Of a stretch of DNA of 64,000 bases, positions 11,941 to 22,870 are shown piece by piece. The stretch lies in NCBI GenBank assembly GCA_010909165.1, contig VJWM01000044.1, forward strand, positions 1,674,001 through 1,738,000. The letters run 5' to 3'. This stretch comes from Anthoceros angustus. Taxonomy: Eukaryota > Streptophyta > Anthocerotopsida > Anthocerotales > Anthocerotaceae. The first letter of the stretch is position 1; the number at the start of each line of letters is the position of its first letter. The translations under genes were made by a program, and so were the position numbers. The notes below the pieces were generated by a model. It was not told where the DNA came from and ran no database searches. It saw only the letters and a program-made list of their open reading frames with translations.

Positions 11941-14900
11941 ATGATGATCCGCGGAGGGCGAGGGGCCGGTTACCGCTCACCTCTGACGAGAGGTATGCAT
12001 TTGACGAGGTGCGGATCCCCTTTTTGCAAGCCTGATTTGCCTGCTCTCACCGTTGCACAATTGGACTCTCCAGGTTCGCGAGGAGTGGATGGACCGTACG
12101 ACAGGGATGCTGGTCGAGCAAGAGAGGATCCGCCCGACTCCCAGTGGCGAAATGAAGCTCAGAGGCTCGCGGCAGCGTACTTAGCGGGAGTTGCCACTGC
12201 CGATCACCTGGGTGCTCAGGAAGTCGACTCGAGAGGCGATGGTATCGATGCTATAGGCGGAGGTGTGAGGGGATCGGACAATTTTCACGCATACAGAGGG
12301 CCTGAGCGTGACAAACCCAAGCCCTATCTGGATAGGGATGTGATTGCAGAGGACTCTCGTGGGTTTGAGGGCCTGTCCAGAAGAACGGGTGGAGATGATG
12401 GGCGGAAGGCTAGTTTCATGCGCTATGACGAGCCTGAGTATGTTTATGGCGACTTCAAGCTCAGCAGCGGCCAGCCTTTTGCAAAGGCTCCGTATGACGA
12501 GTATGGGAGAGAGCCGAGATTTAGAGATGAAGCTAAAGAGTTTGACGTTTTCACAGGTGTCAGTAGGCATGAGAGGGAACTGGACTCTTATAGCAAAGAC
12601 GGGTATGATCCTCTGAGAGCTTCTAGAAGAGCTAGGCGGAGGGAGGGCATGGATTACGAGGGTGGAAGGAGGTACCCTGAGGATGAGAAGGGTGAGGACG
12701 TCTACTCAGTCAGAGGTGACACTGTTTTGGGGAAGAGGAAAGGCAAGCCCTATGAGGGTGGCAGCGCCAAGGATTATTACTCGGACAAGAAGCCAGTCTA
12801 TCTCACAACGATGGAAGCTGAACAACTTCGACGGTCGAAAGGTGACGTTGGCTTGAACCTCGAGGAATATGATTATAAGGAGTTTGGAAGAGCGAAGAGC
12901 GACATGCTGGGAAGCCAGGAAATGGGTGGTGGGTTGGCGGAACATGTCAGCAGGGGTCTTGTAGACCCAGCATCACGGAGAGAGCGATTATTGAAGTCTG
13001 AGACCTATGAGCGCAGGGCTGCCCTTGGTGAAACCATCAGTGATCGGGACTCAGATCGAAACTTCTCCTCTTCACGTGGAAGAAGAGGGAGGAGACCACC
13101 GCCAAGAGGGTCTTTCAGTGGGGACTATCATGATGGTAGCGATTCCCGCCATGGAGGTTCACCTAGGTCTCATACCCGAGGACCATCATATGTGGAAGAG
13201 AGGTTGGGCGGTAAGGGTGATTATCGGTATACACCCGGACTATTTGTTCGTGATCCTGCCAATGGTCACCGTTACAAGTCCCATGAGTCTGCCATGGATA
13301 AGAGTTATGAGGTCGCCATGGAGCACGATAGGATACACTCTCCCGTTGGTTATGAGCTGGGGAATGGTGGCTCATGGAGGGGTCGCAGTGGTGATGGTGG
13401 TGGCAGGGGCCACGATATGATGGAAGTGGGTGGACGGGATAAACTTGCATTTCTGCACCACCCTGATAATGCCTCGTTTCTCCCTTCAAGGCACCATGGT
13501 GGTCCTCGATCTAGCTTTTCAAAGCATAGGCCTGACTATCATGAGAGAGACAGTTGGGCACCAACCTTTAGGGGAAGTAGGCGGGGCCGGAGAGGATGCC
13601 GGAACTGGGGTGTTTCTCAGGCTGACGAGCTTTTCCGCATGCATAATATGAAGGCAAGAAAGTATGCTGGTGAGGACTCTGCAGACCCTCGGTATAGGAG
13701 TTGGAGTTACAAGAGACCTCATAGGAGTCCCTCGCGTTCAGGTGACCACAAAGCAAGCAGCAAAGACTCAGATTGGGAAGCAGATGCCGCAGATGGTGCT
13801 GTGGAGAAGCCAGATGGTGATGTTACCCCACTAAGGGATGCATCACCCGGAGCAAATGGGACGGTAGAACCTTCAGGTCTTGAAGACAGATCATTGGGTG
13901 CTGCCATGGACTCGTCAGTTGTTACTGGAACTACTTCCTTTCTTCCTCAATCGATCTCAGCCCTTCATGAATCAACTTCTACTGTCCCTGGGCCAAACTC
14001 CGTCGTTTCTGATTCTAACCCCGCTGTTCCTGATATTAATTCTACTGTTCTTGAGGCAGATGGTGCTGTTCGTGAGACAATTCCTGCCGTTCCTCAATCA
14101 AATCCATCTGTGTCTGGGGTGAGTCCTGCTGTTCCTGAAACGAAATCTACTGTGTCAAATTCGACTGTTCCTGAGCCAACAGTAGTTGTTAGTGAGTCAT
14201 TTCTACCTGTTCCTCTATACACTTCCGTCCTTGAATCAAATCCTGTGGTTCCTGAGACAATGTCTGCTGTCCACAAGGTGGATGCTACTATTCCGGAAAT
14301 CAATCCCTTCTCTGAGTTAAGTCCTACTGCTCCTGAACCAACAGCAGCTGTTGATGAGTCTTTTCTAGCCTTTTCTCAAGCAGATTCTGCTATCCTTCAA
14401 TCAACCTCCTCTGTGTCTGCATCCACCTCCCCTGCACCAGAGGTAGCATCAGCTGCTCCTGATTTAGTTCCATGTGCACTTGACTCAAGATCACCTATTT
14501 CTGAACCAAGCAACTCCCCGGCTGAATCGATTGCTGCTGCTACCCAATTAAACCCAATTCTTCCCTGTTTTGTTGTCGGAACCGCTGTGGGAGTCTTCCA
14601 TGTGGACCAGCCTGACCTACAGAGTGGAGCAGTGGCGTGTGGCACCAGTCGGATGGAGGTTGTCGGGGGTGAGGGTACTGTGATGAACACTGTGGAAGAA
14701 GCTAGCAGGCTGTCAGATGTGGTAGTGGCGTCAGCGGGCAAACCAGCAGATGAACTTCCTAGTAAAGGCCTACCAGATATCCAGATGGAGAGTTTGGATG
14801 CATCAAGTGAGAACACAGAAGCATTAAAACTTCAAGAGGATGCAGCATTTCAGCTGTACACAAAGTTGTTTAAGGAAAGCACAGATTGGCGGAAGATGTA

Positions 14901-15790
14901 TGAGGATCAGCGCCACTCCGGCAGCTTCGGCTGTGATGTCTGTCTCAGCTCTGGTATCATGTAAGTGTGATCGTGGAAGTACATGTTTTTCTGCAATACT
15001 GGCTGTGTGTATACTGGCTTTAGATTTTGAAAGAATGCTCTAGATTCTCATTTCTGCGGAGACCTGCAGTGTTGTTTTCTGCCCTCTGACCCTTGCTATG
15101 TGCAGAATGAAATACTCCAACCTTGCAAGCCTCATGGAGCACACACTCAGTTTTTTGAACTCCAATAAGCTTGCTGATCATCAGGGTTATGCCCGGGCAG
15201 TTTCTCACTTCCTGGAGTTGAGTTCATCTCCCTCGGAGGCAACTGAGCCTTGCAGTGCGGAGGTGAAGCAGGAGTTCAACTTGACAGCTGATGGTTCACT
15301 GACTCACCAGGTACTGGGGGGGGCTACTTGATAGATTCATTGTAGGTGCACAGAATGAGTTTCAGCATCCTACTTGCCTCACGTGATAGTGTCCTTCAAT
15401 CTTGCAGGCTATAGAGGATGCAGAAACTGTAGCCTCAAGGGCTTCGGAGGACACCCAAGTTCAGGAGGTAACAGCCTCAGGTTCTCTCTCGCATTAAGCC
15501 CATCATCTTCCTTTGGTTGGGTTGGTCATGCTGTGTTCAGCCCTGCATTGACTACTAATTGACTCAGAGGGGTTCTTGGTTGGGGCAACGGGAGTGGTTA
15601 GCCTTGGTAAATGGTAACCTTTCGTCAGGGTAACATCTAGCTGGCAACTAGGCAAGTGGGTGCCGTTATGCTTACCCATGTTCATCTAGATGAGGATTGT
15701 TCAGGAAAGGACTTTCCAGACCACAAATCCAAGGGTTCCCTACTGTCCGATCTCCAGCCTAATCAGCCCCCACTGACTTCTAGAAGATAG
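11941..15790 (+). CDS. Large R/G/D-rich protein with C-terminal plant zinc-finger motif
   Basis: Four exons fit in phase: 11941-14960, 15106-15310, 15408-15480 and 15690-15790, about 1130 aa. Residues 1-600 are rich in Arg, Gly, Asp, Ser and Tyr (e.g. RGRRGRRPPPRG, KRPHRSPSRS), like nuclear RNA-associated disordered proteins. Residues about 650-860 hold loosely repeated 10-14-residue units of the form TxPAVPExxS. Near the end, YTKLFKESTDWRKMYEDQ is followed by FGCDVC and, across the first intron, a conserved MKYSNLASLMEHTLSF with a second downstream His. This matches a plant family of largely uncharacterised proteins that pair a W-R-x-x-Y segment with a C2-H2 type finger. The reaction or role is unknown; nuclear or RNA-linked function is inference from composition. 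The last exon (ending TSRR) is the least certain. Confidence 0.7.
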
Positions 15791-16934
15791 AAGGCTTTAT
15801 CTTGAACTGTCGAGCCAGAAATATCTGGCGGAGGTCCCTAGAAATACCTGGCGGAGTGAATCCCTTGAGCATGTTTCCCTAAGGATGCACTGCTAGACTG
15901 TTCAGAAAACACTGCCTCTTTAGACCTTTGTTGAACTTTTTGGCCTGTGCTCCTTTCATACCTTTGAGCTGTATGCAGCTTTCCTCCCTTCAAACTTGTA
16001 AGGTCTACCACTTCCTTACCTTCCCCCAGCTGATCCAAGGCTCCTTTGGGCCTATCGACGTTGCCATGATCACATGATTTCATTCCCTCAAATGACCGAG
16101 ACGTTGCTTTTTGGCAGTTGATGGAGACATGACGTAAAAGCATTCAGTCACCTGATGTCCCCACTGAAGGACTGGGAGCAGTGTTTACATAACGTATACA
16201 TCTCCGACCCAAAAATCAGGCTGTTGTATGTTGGTCCTGCTACGAGTGCATTGGATCACATCATGGCTCAGCCAGTTGGGCCTTGGAACGACAAATTTCA
16301 TGTCATGCTAATTATCCTGACGCTCTGGACTACCGCACCTTGAACTTGTGAAGAGCCATTCTGTACTCTCATCTCTAACGTGTACAGAAAAAAGCCTATT
16401 CGACAATACGCTCCTCTGCTCCTATTCCGCTACAGGTCGTACAGGATGCACCCTTGCTGCTGCTGATCAACAAAACCCCTGCCGTCAATCCTCCCGAGTA
16501 CCTACCACCACCAGTGACCACCACCTCTCCGTGGATCGTCTGCGAGATCTTCAAATGCGTGCACGTACCGTGGATCGCGGTTCCCGAACGTAAGCTTTAT
16601 CTGAACAGACTTTAGGGAGACGGGAATAACTTTATCTGCCACGTCATGGGAGTACCGTCCGGTTGTGAGAGAGAATCACGGACTGTCGACTTGGCAGTCA
16701 CTGGGCCTTCTTCTCGCACACGCCCACACTAGCCTCCAGCACTTCCAGCCTTGGCGAGTCTTGATCCCTCGCCACTGACCGACAAAGGCTTCTCAACTCC
16801 GCTTCCACATCCATCGAGACCAGCAGCTAGCACTTGCGGTGAGCATCTGCGTCTCTGGTCCTGGTTCTGAGTCTGTTTATCCTTCTGAGGGCGTTGCGTT
16901 CTTGCGCTGGACGATATCGCGTGGAATTAGGACC
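15791..16934. other. Intergenic spacer
   Basis: No gene is supported. A near-duplicate AGAAATA(T/C)CTGGCGGAG occurs at about 15817-15833 and 15839-15855. The right half should carry the promoter and leader of the small gene that starts at 16935. Confidence 0.4.
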
Positions 16935-17500
16935 ATGACGGGCTCTGGATCCCCCACAGCGACTCACCGGAAGGCCAAAAAGGGTGACGGTTCTGTTCGT
17001 CTGGACAAGCACTCAGGTGCGGTTGCCTATGCAGCCTTGTAGCATTGCTTGTAGCTATTTTTTGTGGAGGGAGAGCTTAATCCGATGTTCTACTTGTTCA
17101 GGAACAGGGAGGCCGGGCGGGGCGAAGAAAGGTACAGCACTTCAACAGCACCTAAGTATTATGTTTAGGTTGGAAAAGAAATGCGGTGCCCATTTTGATG
17201 ATACGTGATATGTGCAGGCGGTGCAGGAGGGAGCTACACATGGGGTGTTCCTGGCCAAGAGTTTCTGGACGGTGACGTTTCGGCACTCGATCGGAGCGAC
17301 CCGAACTACATGGACGAAGACGAGCTTGCAGCTACTGTAGACAAAGAGTACGTTGCCTTAACCTTCAGCAAGTTGGGTGCAAGTTGGCCACTTACAGGTG
17401 ATCGAAGGAACTTGTGTCCTTACATTGTCTGTGTTTCGGCAGGTCTATTGAAAAGGTTGAAGGTTCTGCTGAGCCTGTTGTTAAAGTAGTCGAAGACTAA
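16935..17500 (+). CDS. Small protein with PDCD4 N-terminal-like RNA-binding motif
   Basis: Four short exons join in phase: 16935-17016, 17102-17131, 17218-17347 and 17443-17500, giving 99 aa. The core reads LDKHSGTGRPGGAKKGGAGG, then TWGVPGQEF, then DRSDPNYMDEDE. This is the same order and spacing as the N-terminal segment of PDCD4 (SGKGR, KKGGAGGKGVWGTPGQ, KDPNYDD), and the first part also recalls HABP4/SERBP1-type sequences. PDCD4 uses this region for RNA and ribosome contact, but the two MA3 domains that bind eIF4A are absent. The tail is acidic (VEGSAEPVVKVVED). It is likely a soluble RNA- or ribosome-associated protein; that role is inferred from the motif only. Every exon join preserves both frame and motif, so the model is well supported despite the small size. 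Confidence 0.8.
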
Positions 17501-18130
17501 GGCTCCGTTGTAAAAGCTTTTGATTTGAGAGAAGAGGACCCATGGAGTTTTCTCCCTGTAAATATCTTGGCGTCCCCGTAACCCAGCCGCAGGCTATGAC
17601 GAGGATGCTGACTGGATTAGGCCCTTTCTTATGACGATGTTGGATGTCGCAATGCAAGGTAGTTGGCAAACTGGAGGGCAGCTCACTCTGTCAATTGGCA
17701 AGTTTGATTGAACACAGACAAAATCCCCCTTGTCGAAAATCCGACTCGTACAAAAGTGAATACCTGCGACAGAATTCACAAACAGCCTAAGCTGTGGCTT
17801 CAGAATGTTACAGAGGTATGTAATTTAGTGCAGAAATCTGCAGCAGCTATACTAGACAAGTCTACGTGCAAGTTCCCACCTATCCAAAAAACTGTAGCAC
17901 CTCACAAGACGGCTAGAACGTGACCGTCCAAAAATCGATGAGTCATGGGAAAGACTCTCAACCTCGAGCACTAAGGCCTCTGCAGGTATCCGCAGATATC
18001 TAGAAAGCTCGGGAAAAAACCGATTGTCAAATGACGTGCAAACGTAACACACTGAAGGGAACTGACCCTCGCACAAAACAAAGCCAAAATGCCGCAGATT
18101 CACATATCCACATCACATAAGGTGCAGAGG
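17501..18130. other. Convergent 3' spacer
   Basis: About 630 bp lie between the ends of two convergent genes. It should contain both 3' untranslated regions. No further gene is seen. Confidence 0.45.
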
Positions 18131-21100
18131 TTAGTCAGGAAACCCACGCTCTGCCAAAGCTGCTTCGAAACGCTTGAATGAAAGAGGACGCAACTCCGTG
18201 CTTGTATCATCTTGAGGGGCTGGGTAGTAATCTGACCGGAGCTGAAAGTCACGCAGGTTGGTGCACTGTTTCAGCATGAAGAGAAAGTGTTCATGCACAG
18301 TGCCGTGGACAAACAACTTTCTTAGAGTGACACACTCCGAGATCAGCCCCACTGCTGGCAGCGAAAGACCCCGGTGATTGAGATCTTTGTCAACTGGCGG
18401 ACTGTACTTCAACTCCATCAGCCCCAGCTGCCTCAGGTCTGTCAGGAGAAACCTTTCCCACTGGCTCAGGTCATGACAGCCCTGTGGAGCACTTAGGGCA
18501 TAACCCACTGCATCACTGATATCCAGCTCGAGCTTTGAGAGAGAGGGGTAACGAGCCAGAGACCCCAAACCCCAGGACATTGCCGGTGGCTTCCGCAAAC
18601 CTTTCACCTCGCCTTCTGCCCTGATATTGATCTCCTCTAATACAGGACAAGAGCTGAGACCCATGGCAGAGAGGTACTTAAGCAAGGTCCAGGGTGCCGT
18701 CCACAAAGACAGAGATCTTAAGGAGCTCCAGGAGCTGGGAGGTGGCTTCGGCCTTTGCGGAGTAAAATATTGGGTACACCTCCACCCCAAGGACAACTCA
18801 TCAGAAGCAGTGAGCGGATGTGTCGCATCAGGCTGTAGCCTGCCTCGTCCAATTCCCGCCAGAGTATTGAATGGTGTCTTGCCAACTGGAAACTGAGAAG
18901 TAGCCACACTACCCGACTGTGACTGCATCCAACTTTCTGCATGGTTCATCCCAGAAAGCTGATTATTGAACTGTGAGAACGGACCGCCATCTGATGAACT
19001 GCTGAGATAAGCAGATTGTTGGCCGCCGGTATTGAAGCAGCCACGCCCTTTCGTTCGAGATGCAGAGTAGGCAGGTTCTGAATCACAAATGTCTGGAACT
19101 CCCATGACAACAAAGGAGTCATCATCATCTAAGGATCTCCTTGCTCTTTTGCTGGGAACCTGCAACCCTCCTTCCCCTGGATCAAAACCTATGGTCACAA
19201 AGTCACTGGCGTCCCCCGCATCAAACCCCATCGTCACAAAGCCGGTGTCTTGCTCTCCAGCATCGAAACCCACCGTAACGAAATCACTGTCTACGCAACC
19301 GAGCCCATCTGTTGATTTATAACTCCCACGCCCTGGTGCATGGCTCGGTTCTGGGGCATGGAAGCGTGGCGGTGCAGGATATGGTTCTGGTGCATGATAC
19401 CCAAGAGCCACAAAATCAGTTCCTTCGCCAACAGATTCAAAGAAGCCTGCAGATTGGGACTGTTCCGAGCCCCGATTTCTTGACTTACTCTTCCTGCTCA
19501 TCAAGGCGGGGTGTCGTCCATGACCAGAGCTCTTGGTCATCGCGTCCTGAAACAGATCTTCAGCGCTCATGCTAAGTATATCTGCAACGCTCAGACCACC
19601 AGACAACCCAGACGTGCCTGCAGCTGCAGCTTCTTCCCGCGCTACAATTTCCTCATCCCAGATGCAATCTATGCTGAGAGTGCGAATCACGGGCTGTATT
19701 GGCTCCAGGGCTTGCAGGACCTGAGCACAGTTGAGTTGCCCGCAACTAGTGATCTCCACATCCCGAAGAGTCGGGGCCAGGCGCTTCACACAGTCTAGCA
19801 GCCCATCGTACGATATGCCTCCAACGCTCCTCAGATGCAGTTGCTGAAGACGTGTACAACCCTTGGCAATAGCTGACAAGGACCTGTCCACGAGGTCTGC
19901 ACAATCCTTAATAGATAGCTTGACCAGCTGCTTGCAAAGGGCAAGTCCATCTGGTTCCGGGCCCTTGCACACTCCGTGAAAGTGGCTCAGCCTAAGAACT
20001 CTCAGGTTCTTGCAGTGGCTCTGTAGGGTCTCCAGCGCAGGCCCTGCATCCCTGACATTCTGAGCCAGGAGGAAGACCAGCTCTTCGAGGTGAGGAAGAG
20101 ACTTAAACATTTCCTGCAGTCCAGTGCGAGTGATGTTGGCATCCTCCGATGCAATACCATCTGTAACTCGACCTCGAGACGGATCCCACGCATTAGTGTC
20201 CACCAGATGGAGCACCCGGAGCTTGGTGCACGTTGTGCCAATGCACACCAGGGCCTCGTCCCCAACGGGATCCACAAACCGTGGGTCAAAATCGCAAAGC
20301 ACAAAAAACTCCTCCAAATTCTTACAACACTGGGTGATAGTCCGGAGCTCCTGCGACCGAAAACCCTCCGGCGAGATCTTCAACAGGTTCAAGCTCCGAA
20401 GGTTGCTAGCACAAGACCCTTCCACAGCCAAGGCAGGGGCCACGTCCTCCGTCCAGCAGTAAAACTTGGAAAGATCCAGGCTGTTGAGTTTCGGGCAGTT
20501 GCTAAGCAAGCCCACGAGCTCGCTCCCAGCTTCCAGAGCCGACGCAGGGTCCGTCGGCCTCTGGTGCCATCTAACGAGCCGCACAGACTCCACACAAGGC
20601 CACAAGCAGGCCACCAACTGCACATCATGCACACTCTTGGCATAGATAGTCACTTCCTTCACTAGAGGAAACGCCTGTAAGATGAGCCAGGCAAACCGGT
20701 CCCCCTGCCTGGTAGCCAAGTAGATAGAGTAACCCCACGGAGAGACCCGCGACAAATCAAGGCAAGTCACTTGATTGAAGCACATGGGGAGGGAAGCGAG
20801 GTCAACTATGTTACCCCGCAGAGTCAGACTCGTCCTGGTCAGCCGGTCCAGCAGGTACCAGTCACGGCACACAAGAGACATACAATTCCTGGCGCGCACA
20901 TCAGTGACGCAGATGAAAATGCTGATGAGAATCGGCTCAGGGATATCAGAGATGTGCGTACCATGCAGCCCGCACTTGCAGCCAGGCGGATGCCTTGCAA
21001 GCCTCTGCAGCTCTGGCCCCCAAAACGGAGCCTGCGGCACAGGCAAAGGATCCGTATAGAAAGCTCCCACACTTGGCTCCGGGTAGTGCCCCCAGCCCGG

Positions 21101-21265
21101 CGCCGCAGGCATGGACTGGACAACCTCGCCCCCGAAATCCATGCTCCCAGACATCAACCCTTGGTTACACAGAGAGCCCCCGCCATCTCTCCCGCATGCC
21201 CATGCCGGTGACTGTGCCTGGGCCTGTGCCCGCCCCGGGCCCTGCCGCGCCCCATGCTTGAACAT
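18131..21265 (-). CDS. MAX2: MAX2/D3-like F-box LRR protein with large insertion
   Basis: F-box adaptor of an SCF ubiquitin ligase which, with KAI2/D14 receptors, targets SMXL/D53 repressors in karrikin and strigolactone-type signalling. It is one uninterrupted 1044-aa frame. The F-box is near residues 104-150 (ISDIPEPILISI). Family hallmarks follow: LTLRGNIVDLASLPMCF, LDLSRVSPWG, VRLVRWHQRP, LDLSKFYCWTEDV, FDPRFVDPVGDEAL, LSHFHGVCKGPEPDGLALC. The C-terminal third holds LEEINIRAEGEVKG, SQWERFLLTDLRQLGLMELK, LRKLFVHGTVHEHF and DYYPAPQDDTSTELR, and the protein ends in Asp, as rice D3 and Arabidopsis MAX2 do. Arabidopsis MAX2 is 693 aa. Here about 100 residues are added before the F-box and about 250-300 between residues 545 and 840. 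The insertion carries repeated FV-x-x-GFD motifs. A Met at residue 38 or 42 could be an alternative start. Confidence 0.93.
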   Translation of the reverse strand: MFKHGARQGPGRAQAQAQSPAWACGRDGGGSLCNQGLMSGSMDFGGEVVQSMPAAPGWGHYPEPSVGAFYTDPLPVPQAPFWGPELQRLARHPPGCKCGLHGTHISDIPEPILISIFICVTDVRARNCMSLVCRDWYLLDRLTRTSLTLRGNIVDLASLPMCFNQVTCLDLSRVSPWGYSIYLATRQGDRFAWLILQAFPLVKEVTIYAKSVHDVQLVACLWPCVESVRLVRWHQRPTDPASALEAGSELVGLLSNCPKLNSLDLSKFYCWTEDVAPALAVEGSCASNLRSLNLLKISPEGFRSQELRTITQCCKNLEEFFVLCDFDPRFVDPVGDEALVCIGTTCTKLRVLHLVDTNAWDPSRGRVTDGIASEDANITRTGLQEMFKSLPHLEELVFLLAQNVRDAGPALETLQSHCKNLRVLRLSHFHGVCKGPEPDGLALCKQLVKLSIKDCADLVDRSLSAIAKGCTRLQQLHLRSVGGISYDGLLDCVKRLAPTLRDVEITSCGQLNCAQVLQALEPIQPVIRTLSIDCIWDEEIVAREEAAAAGTSGLSGGLSVADILSMSAEDLFQDAMTKSSGHGRHPALMSRKSKSRNRGSEQSQSAGFFESVGEGTDFVALGYHAPEPYPAPPRFHAPEPSHAPGRGSYKSTDGLGCVDSDFVTVGFDAGEQDTGFVTMGFDAGDASDFVTIGFDPGEGGLQVPSKRARRSLDDDDSFVVMGVPDICDSEPAYSASRTKGRGCFNTGGQQSAYLSSSSDGGPFSQFNNQLSGMNHAESWMQSQSGSVATSQFPVGKTPFNTLAGIGRGRLQPDATHPLTASDELSLGWRCTQYFTPQRPKPPPSSWSSLRSLSLWTAPWTLLKYLSAMGLSSCPVLEEINIRAEGEVKGLRKPPAMSWGLGSLARYPSLSKLELDISDAVGYALSAPQGCHDLSQWERFLLTDLRQLGLMELKYSPPVDKDLNHRGLSLPAVGLISECVTLRKLFVHGTVHEHFLFMLKQCTNLRDFQLRSDYYPAPQDDTSTELRPLSFKRFEAALAERGFPD
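19090..19420 (-). repeat. FVxxGFDxGE peptide repeats in MAX2 insertion
   Basis: Within the MAX2 insertion (residues about 615-720) five related short motifs occur: DFVALGYHAPEP, DFVTVGFDAGEQ, GFVTMGFDAGDA, DFVTIGFDPGEG and SFVVMGVPD. They are acidic, spaced irregularly and separated by low-complexity sequence. Synonymous codons differ between copies, so the peptide seems conserved more than the DNA. Confidence 0.75.
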
Positions 21266-22870
21266 CCCGGCTCGCTTCCGCTACCACTCCATTCCCCAGA
21301 CCACGGCCGGTGCCCCCGGCTCTACCCCAGAGGATACTCGTCCACGAAGTACATCCTGCTGTCGGCCCTGTCGGCGGAGGCCTCCACTGGCGGGAATACC
21401 ATAACAACAACTCCACTCCGCTAGCACCTGAGCGGCTCGAGGCCGCGGAGTTCCATGCGCATCGTCCCGCCTCAGATTGGCTGCCTTCTGGCAGGGCAAG
21501 GGCAAAGGCGAAGGCGAGGACACCACAAACAGAAGAGAAGAGAAGAGAAGAGAAGAGAAGAGAAGAGACGAGAAGAGAAGCGAAGCGCAGCGAACAGAAG
21601 AAAGAACAAGCGGGGCCCTACAGCCAGCGGCAAGACAGGCACTCGGAGATGCAGCAGATGCTCCACAAGAGGCAGCAGCGGCCAGGGCGCTAAACGCACA
21701 AGAACCAAGCCGAGCCGAGCCGAGCCGAGCGAGAGGGTGGAGGAGGAAGAACACAGTCTCTCGTCACATCGTCTACAGGCGCACGAATGTGACGCACCAG
21801 CAGTTTTCGACCGAGGTTTATTTAAACAGCGCGTAGGTAAACAGAAGCAAAGGGCGGTCGCACGGGCGATATTTTTGTCGAAGGATAGAGCGGGGTCCCG
21901 GGCTGGGCCTAACTGCTGCGGCAGGCTGCCAGCACGTCTGCGTACGGTGATAATCCGCGCCATCACTTGATGCGCTTAATTTGGTGGGTTAACGGACAGG
22001 ATGCGAGACATGGCCGATATTACCAATCCGGGCTCTTACAAGTTGCGTTGCAGGATTGGTGGTCTGCTGGCTAGGGCGTCGGGCTCGGAGTCGGCTGGGT
22101 CGGCCGTCCCAGGGTCGAACCTCCGCCACACCCCTCTCTTCCCGATGAATGCCGCTCTTTACTGCGGCTTGTTAGATATTATGTACAGTCATTGATGTAC
22201 CAGGAGTTAGCGAAGGTATACAGTACAGCAGAGCAAAATGATGAGCATCTGCGCTGCCTGTGATGAAGTTAAGCTTCAATTAAATTAAGCCTCTGGTGAG
22301 GCCGGGTTTAGCGCAACCATCCTCGTCCATATGTACGACGAGCGGTGGTGGGGCCTGAAGGAAATACGCCACTTGACGGGACGCGTGCTTGCACTCGCAT
22401 TCAGGTGTTGGTGCAGCTCCAGTTTGGCGGTGCAGACTACAGACCGACCATGTGAGAGCGGGTGCGGAGACCGTCCGATGCACACATCGCGCGGCTCCCA
22501 AGTGGCCACGACGCGTGCGGACAAGACGCTCCGTTCCAGGCGGGAGACGGGGCCCGCCTTCGGCGCTCGTATGATAGCAAATGATAAACAAGCAACCACA
22601 CATCCATCAATTCCGGTCGACTCCAGTCAGTTACTCTAACTAGACGAGCAGGCGATTGGAGAAGAGGCAACCAATCCCCGACGCACCCGCTCGTCACGCG
22701 TGCGCGGCAGCCTTGTCACGTCCGCGCCGGAGATTGGGAATCCAGATTCCCAATGGGCGCCAACCGGGTTTGCTTGGTCTTGGCTGCATGTACACTGTAC
22801 ACTGTGCAGTGAAAGCTGTCACACAAGCCTGGGCCCTACGAGGGCTCATCAATCCTACCATTCCAGTCAT
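21266..22870. other. Upstream of MAX2: pentanucleotide microsatellite, no gene
   Basis: An (AGAAG)n microsatellite runs from about 21531 to 21580, and a short (GAGCC)n tract lies at about 21712-21730. These produce spurious Lys/Arg/Glu-rich open frames on both strands that I do not accept as genes. 21266-21530 is probably the MAX2 leader and promoter. Nothing recognisable lies at 22000-22870. Confidence 0.5.

Noticed and set aside
20090-21261. Several plus-strand frames of 90-190 codons
   Set aside because: They lie antisense to the MAX2-like coding region, which is clearly the real gene.
21477-21970. Lys/Arg/Glu-rich open frames on both strands
   Set aside because: Produced by the (AGAAG)n microsatellite and flanking GC repeats upstream of MAX2.
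22050-22135. tRNA-like segment with GGCTAGGG and GGGTCGAACCTCC resembling A and B boxes
   Set aside because: The T-stem does not pair and no cloverleaf can be drawn; at most a very old tRNA-derived repeat.
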